Shown in pieces: positions 6,471 to 8,538 of a stretch of 8,538 nucleotides of DNA; position 1 is the stretch's first letter; every line of letters begins with the position of its first letter. The position numbers and the translations under genes were made by a program. The notes under the pieces are model-generated. The model did no database searches. It saw nothing but the letters and a program-made list of their open reading frames with translations, and had not been told where the DNA came from. Source of the DNA: CAYHWW01 sp964360145 (GTDB taxonomy: Bacteria; Bdellovibrionota; UBA1018; CAYHWW01); contig CAYHWW010000146.1 in the NCBI GenBank assembly GCA_964360145.1, forward strand, positions 1 through 8,538, read 5' to 3'.

Positions 6471-7130
6471 ATGGAACAATTCATCCAAGAGACCATCGCG
6501 AGCTACCAAAAGGGTGGCCCGTTCATGAATTTCATCGCTGTGACCTTCGGGATCGCGGTGGCATTTATTCTTGAACGTTTTTACAGGCTCTACTTCCAGT
6601 ACAATATCGACGGTTCTTCCTTCATGTTCGAGGTCCAGAAACACATCATGGGCAACGACGTGGACGGGGCCATCCGGCTTTGTAACGGGGCGGGCAAAGC
6701 GGCATTGCCCCGCGTCATCAAAGCGGGGCTCTCCCGGGCCAGCAGAGATGACCAGCAAATCCAGAACGCCATTGACGCAGCGAGCCTAGAAATCATCCCT
6801 AAGCTGGAGCGGCGCCTCAACTACCTCGCCCTCATCGCAAACATCGCCACCTTGCTGGGGTTGCTCGGCACCATCACGGGGCTCATTCACAGCTTCAATG
6901 CCGTGGCCCTGGCCGATCCCTCCCAACGTCAGGCGCTCCTCTCCGCCGGCATCGCTGAAGCCATGAACTGTACGGCCTTCGGTCTCATCACCGCGGTGAT
7001 GACCATGGTTGCCCACAGCGTTCTTGGCGCCAAAGCGACCAACCTCGTCGAGGAAGTGGATGAGTTCGGTGTGAAACTCATCGATCTCCTCTCCGCCCGC
7101 AAGTACAAGCACACCGCTGAGAGGGTCTAA
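6471..7130 (+). CDS. MotA/TolQ/ExbB family proton-channel protein
   Basis: 219 residues from ATG 6471, with ribosome site AAGGAGG 6457-6463. Three membrane segments in the TolQ pattern: about 17-37 (FMNFIAVTFGIAVAFILERF), 117-139 and 161-185. A cytoplasmic loop lies between the first two. The conserved LLGLLGTITGLIHSF carries Thr134, and GIAEAMNCTAFGLITAV carries Thr168; these match TolQ Thr145 and Thr178, which line the proton path. The protein should form the inner-membrane pentamer around a TolR/ExbD dimer and couple proton flow to movement. It heads a three-gene set with overlapping ends (TAATG to the next gene). Which machine it drives (Tol-Pal, TonB or an Agl-type gliding motor) cannot be told from sequence: no tolA, tolB, pal or tonB is visible here. 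Confidence 0.93.
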   Translation: MEQFIQETIASYQKGGPFMNFIAVTFGIAVAFILERFYRLYFQYNIDGSSFMFEVQKHIMGNDVDGAIRLCNGAGKAALPRVIKAGLSRASRDDQQIQNAIDAASLEIIPKLERRLNYLALIANIATLLGLLGTITGLIHSFNAVALADPSQRQALLSAGIAEAMNCTAFGLITAVMTMVAHSVLGAKATNLVEEVDEFGVKLIDLLSARKYKHTAERV

Positions 7131-7675
7131 TGCTCAGGCGTCCCTCCAGCCGCAGAAGCGGTGCAAACGGAGAGCAAATCGAGCTCAACCTGGTACCCAT
7201 TTTGGACGCCATGGTGACGCTGATCTCGTTCCTGCTCTTCTCCGCTTCTTTCCTCGCCATTGCGGTCATCGACACCCCAGCGCCACTGCTCGCTGACCCC
7301 AAAGAAATCATGGAGAAGCTGAAGAAGCCGCCGCTGAACCTCACGCTGCGCATCCAGGAATCCCAGATGTACCTGGAGGGCGGCTTCGGCAACCTGGTGA
7401 ACCGCCGCATCCCCAATACGGCGGAAGGTAAATCTGACCTTGTGACCCTTCACACCGCGCTCCTCGAAGTGAAGAACCGCTTCCCCGACGAAAAGAAGCT
7501 CATTCTCATGCCGGACGCCGGCGTGAACTACGAGACCATGGTGATGATCATGGACACCTCCCGGAAGTTCGAGAAAACCGACCCGACCATATTCAAAAAG
7601 AATCCCCAAACCGGCGTGGACGAGCCGGACACCAACCTCTTTCCTGAGGTCATCTTCGGGAACATCCTCTCATGA
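7130..7675 (+). CDS. ExbD/TolR family biopolymer transport protein, first copy
   Basis: 181 residues from ATG 7130, sharing one base with the upstream stop (TAATG); GAGAGGG just upstream can serve as ribosome site. It has the TolR/ExbD topology: a short arginine-rich cytoplasmic N-terminus (LRRPSSRRS), then IELNLVPILDAMVTLISFLL with Asp26 in the single membrane segment, then a periplasmic domain. Asp26 matches TolR Asp23, the proton-carrying residue, so the protein should be active in energy coupling. The periplasmic part has the expected strands (LNLTLRIQESQMYLEGGF, KKLILMPDAGVNYETMVMI). Its end (from about residue 155, NPQTGVDEPDTNLFPEVIF) is longer than in ordinary TolR (about 140 residues). 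It is coupled to the next gene by ATGA. Confidence 0.92.
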   Translation: MLRRPSSRRSGANGEQIELNLVPILDAMVTLISFLLFSASFLAIAVIDTPAPLLADPKEIMEKLKKPPLNLTLRIQESQMYLEGGFGNLVNRRIPNTAEGKSDLVTLHTALLEVKNRFPDEKKLILMPDAGVNYETMVMIMDTSRKFEKTDPTIFKKNPQTGVDEPDTNLFPEVIFGNILS

Positions 7676-8247
7676 GAACTTCCATCATGAACCGCCGCAG
7701 GCGGTCCCGGATCAAAAAGACCTTCGAGCTGCCCCTGACCTCCATGATGGACATGCTCATCATCATCCTGGTCTTCCTGCTCAAATCCTATGCAACGAAT
7801 GCGGTGAACTTCGCGGCCTCCAGCAAGATCCAGCTGCCCCAATCTCTCGCCGAAGAGATCCCCGGCGACGGCCCCAACGTCGTCATCGAGCCCGACTCCA
7901 TCACCTTCGACGGCGAAAAGGTGCTCAACTTCACCGACCTCCCCCAGGAGGGCGTGCAAGGCAGCGGCTACACCGTGGATAAATCCCAACTGGCGGACAC
8001 CAACCACCGCATCGTGCCCCTCTATGACGCCATGGTGCGCTCTCGCGAAAAAGCCGAGCTCATGATGAGTAAGGCTGTGTGGAAAAACGCGCAAACCGGC
8101 CAGGTGGAAAAACCCAAATTTCAAGGCGTAGTCGTGATCCAGGCGGATAAAACCGTGCGCTATGAACTGCTCCGAAAAATCATGTTCACCGCGGGCGCCG
8201 CAGGGTTTAAGGTCTTCAAACTTGTGACCATCCGCAAGGAAACGTGA
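7672..8247 (+). CDS. ExbD/TolR family biopolymer transport protein, second copy
   Basis: 191 residues from ATG 7672, overlapping the upstream TGA by 4 nt (ATGA). ATG 7687 (MNRRRRSR) is an alternative start; neither has a strong ribosome site, which fits coupled translation. A very basic N-terminus (RRRRSRIKK) precedes FELPLTSMMDMLIIILVFLL, with the key Asp27 at the TolR Asp23 position. A periplasmic domain ends in VVVIQADKTVRYELLRKIMF and FKVFKLVTI, the usual ExbD C-terminal fold. A central insertion (about 85-150, containing DKSQLADTNHRIVPLYDAMV) makes it longer than typical ExbD. It differs clearly from the first copy, so the two may pair as a heterodimer in one motor. It is the last clear gene of this set; TGA 8245-8247 is followed by an AT-rich segment. 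Confidence 0.92.
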   Translation: MRTSIMNRRRRSRIKKTFELPLTSMMDMLIIILVFLLKSYATNAVNFAASSKIQLPQSLAEEIPGDGPNVVIEPDSITFDGEKVLNFTDLPQEGVQGSGYTVDKSQLADTNHRIVPLYDAMVRSREKAELMMSKAVWKNAQTGQVEKPKFQGVVVIQADKTVRYELLRKIMFTAGAAGFKVFKLVTIRKET

Positions 8248-8265
8248 TTCAGCAGGGGCGCACCC

Positions 8266-8283
8266 ATGGGTAAGTGGCTGTAA
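8266..8283 (+). other. Five-codon reading frame, possible remnant of an interrupted gene start
   Basis: ATG GGT AAG TGG CTG TAA follows an AGGGG ribosome-like site (8254-8258) with 7-nt spacing, right after the second TolR-like gene. The frame stops exactly where GC-rich DNA changes to AT-rich DNA. It may be the start of a further operon gene cut by an insertion, or chance. Inference only. Confidence 0.25.
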
Positions 8284-8308
8284 CTCATTGATTATTTGTT
8301 GTGTAAAC

Positions 8309-8343
8309 GTATTTTACATTTGGATAAACTAAATGTAAAATAC
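8309..8343 (+). promoter_or_regulatory. Promoter embedded in a 13-bp inverted repeat, upstream of the AAA ATPase gene
   Basis: A perfect inverted repeat (8309-8321 and 8331-8343, 9-bp spacer) contains a good sigma70-type promoter: TTTACA 8313-8318, a 17-bp spacer, TAAAAT 8336-8341. The -35 lies in the left arm and the -10 in the right arm, so a dimeric protein bound here would block RNA polymerase; an operator is a fair inference. A further TGTAAA at 8302-8307 forms an overlapping inverted pair with TTTACA 8313-8318. The predicted transcript would start only a few bases before ATG 8352, leaving almost no leader and no Shine-Dalgarno. The segment 8281-8351 is only about 21% G+C. Confidence 0.65.
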
Positions 8344-8351
8344 AATAACTA

Positions 8352-8538
8352 ATGTCAAACTCCCCTTTCCGAAGCTTCTGGCAGCACCGCATTCAAGAAT
8401 CCCTCGCGAAGCGATCCCTTTGTTGGCTCCAAGGCCCCAGGCGCCTCGGCAAGACCACCTTATGCCGCAGCCTCGCCCCCGCTGGCTTCTACAACTGCGA
8501 CTTGCCCTCAGTGCAACGGGATTTAGCCGACCCCGAAG
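8352..8538 (+). CDS. AAA ATPase, likely AAA_14/DUF4143 type, 5' part only
   Basis: 62 codons from ATG 8352, running off the window. A Walker A loop GPRRLGKTT sits at residues 28-36 (invariant Lys34), preceded by the strand SLCWLQ and followed by LCRSLAPAGFYNCDLPSVQR. The early P-loop placed directly after a short helix, the GPRRxGKTT form and the following short 'xxCDLPS' strand are typical of the AAA_14 ATPases that carry a C-terminal DUF4143 domain. That domain, if present, lies outside the window. These proteins are common, scattered accessory genes with poorly known function. No ribosome site precedes the start; the gene has its own promoter within an inverted repeat. Codon use is GC-rich although its upstream region is very AT-rich, a sign that this gene and its control region may have arrived together. 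Confidence 0.82.
   Translation, partial: MSNSPFRSFWQHRIQESLAKRSLCWLQGPRRLGKTTLCRSLAPAGFYNCDLPSVQRDLADPE

Noticed and set aside
7528..8124. 198-codon minus-strand open frame across the TolR genes
   Set aside because: His/Val-rich antisense shadow of two clear ExbD/TolR genes.

Overview
The window is GC-rich bacterial DNA (by eye about 60% G+C) with GTG starts, overlapping genes and a run of exactly 100 N, so it comes from a draft or metagenome scaffold. The gene content (nusB, polA, gmhA, trxA, a TolQ + two TolR operon, and a free-standing M17 aminopeptidase N-terminal domain) fits a Gram-negative of the old Deltaproteobacteria, such as Myxococcota or Bdellovibrionota. That placement is an inference from gene content and not from a marker gene. 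I see no rRNA, tRNA, CRISPR array, transposase or prophage.

Layout. (1) 1-1522, plus strand: the 3' end of nusB, then three tightly overlapping genes: an M17 N-terminal-domain protein and two unrecognised proteins. (2) 1512-6041, minus strand, read from right to left: gmhA (phosphoheptose isomerase), an RDD membrane protein, a 127-bp palindromic repeat, polA (DNA polymerase I), a scaffold gap, and an unrecognised protein with two membrane segments. The plus and minus blocks converge and overlap by 11 bp at 1512-1522. (3) 6042-6092: a short divergent promoter region. (4) 6093-8247, plus strand: trxA, then a three-gene TolQ/TolR/TolR proton-channel operon with overlapping start and stop codons. 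(5) 8248-8538: an abrupt AT-rich segment with a promoter buried in a 13-bp inverted repeat, then the start of an AAA ATPase gene that runs off the window.

Functionally, nusB and polA are core information-processing genes, and gmhA makes the heptose precursor of lipopolysaccharide. The TolQ-TolR-TolR set should form an inner-membrane machine that turns proton flow into mechanical work across the periplasm. Its architecture matches the AglRQS gliding motor of Myxococcus, but also other motors of unknown job.

Most of the window is ordinary. The points most worth a second look are: a hairpin that buries the ribosome-binding site of the TolQ-like gene; the promoter inside an inverted repeat and nearly leaderless start of the ATPase gene, at what looks like an insertion junction after a five-codon remnant; the intergenic palindrome that supplies the stop codon of the RDD gene; a DNA polymerase I whose proofreading site is lost; and the orphan M17 N-terminal domain.
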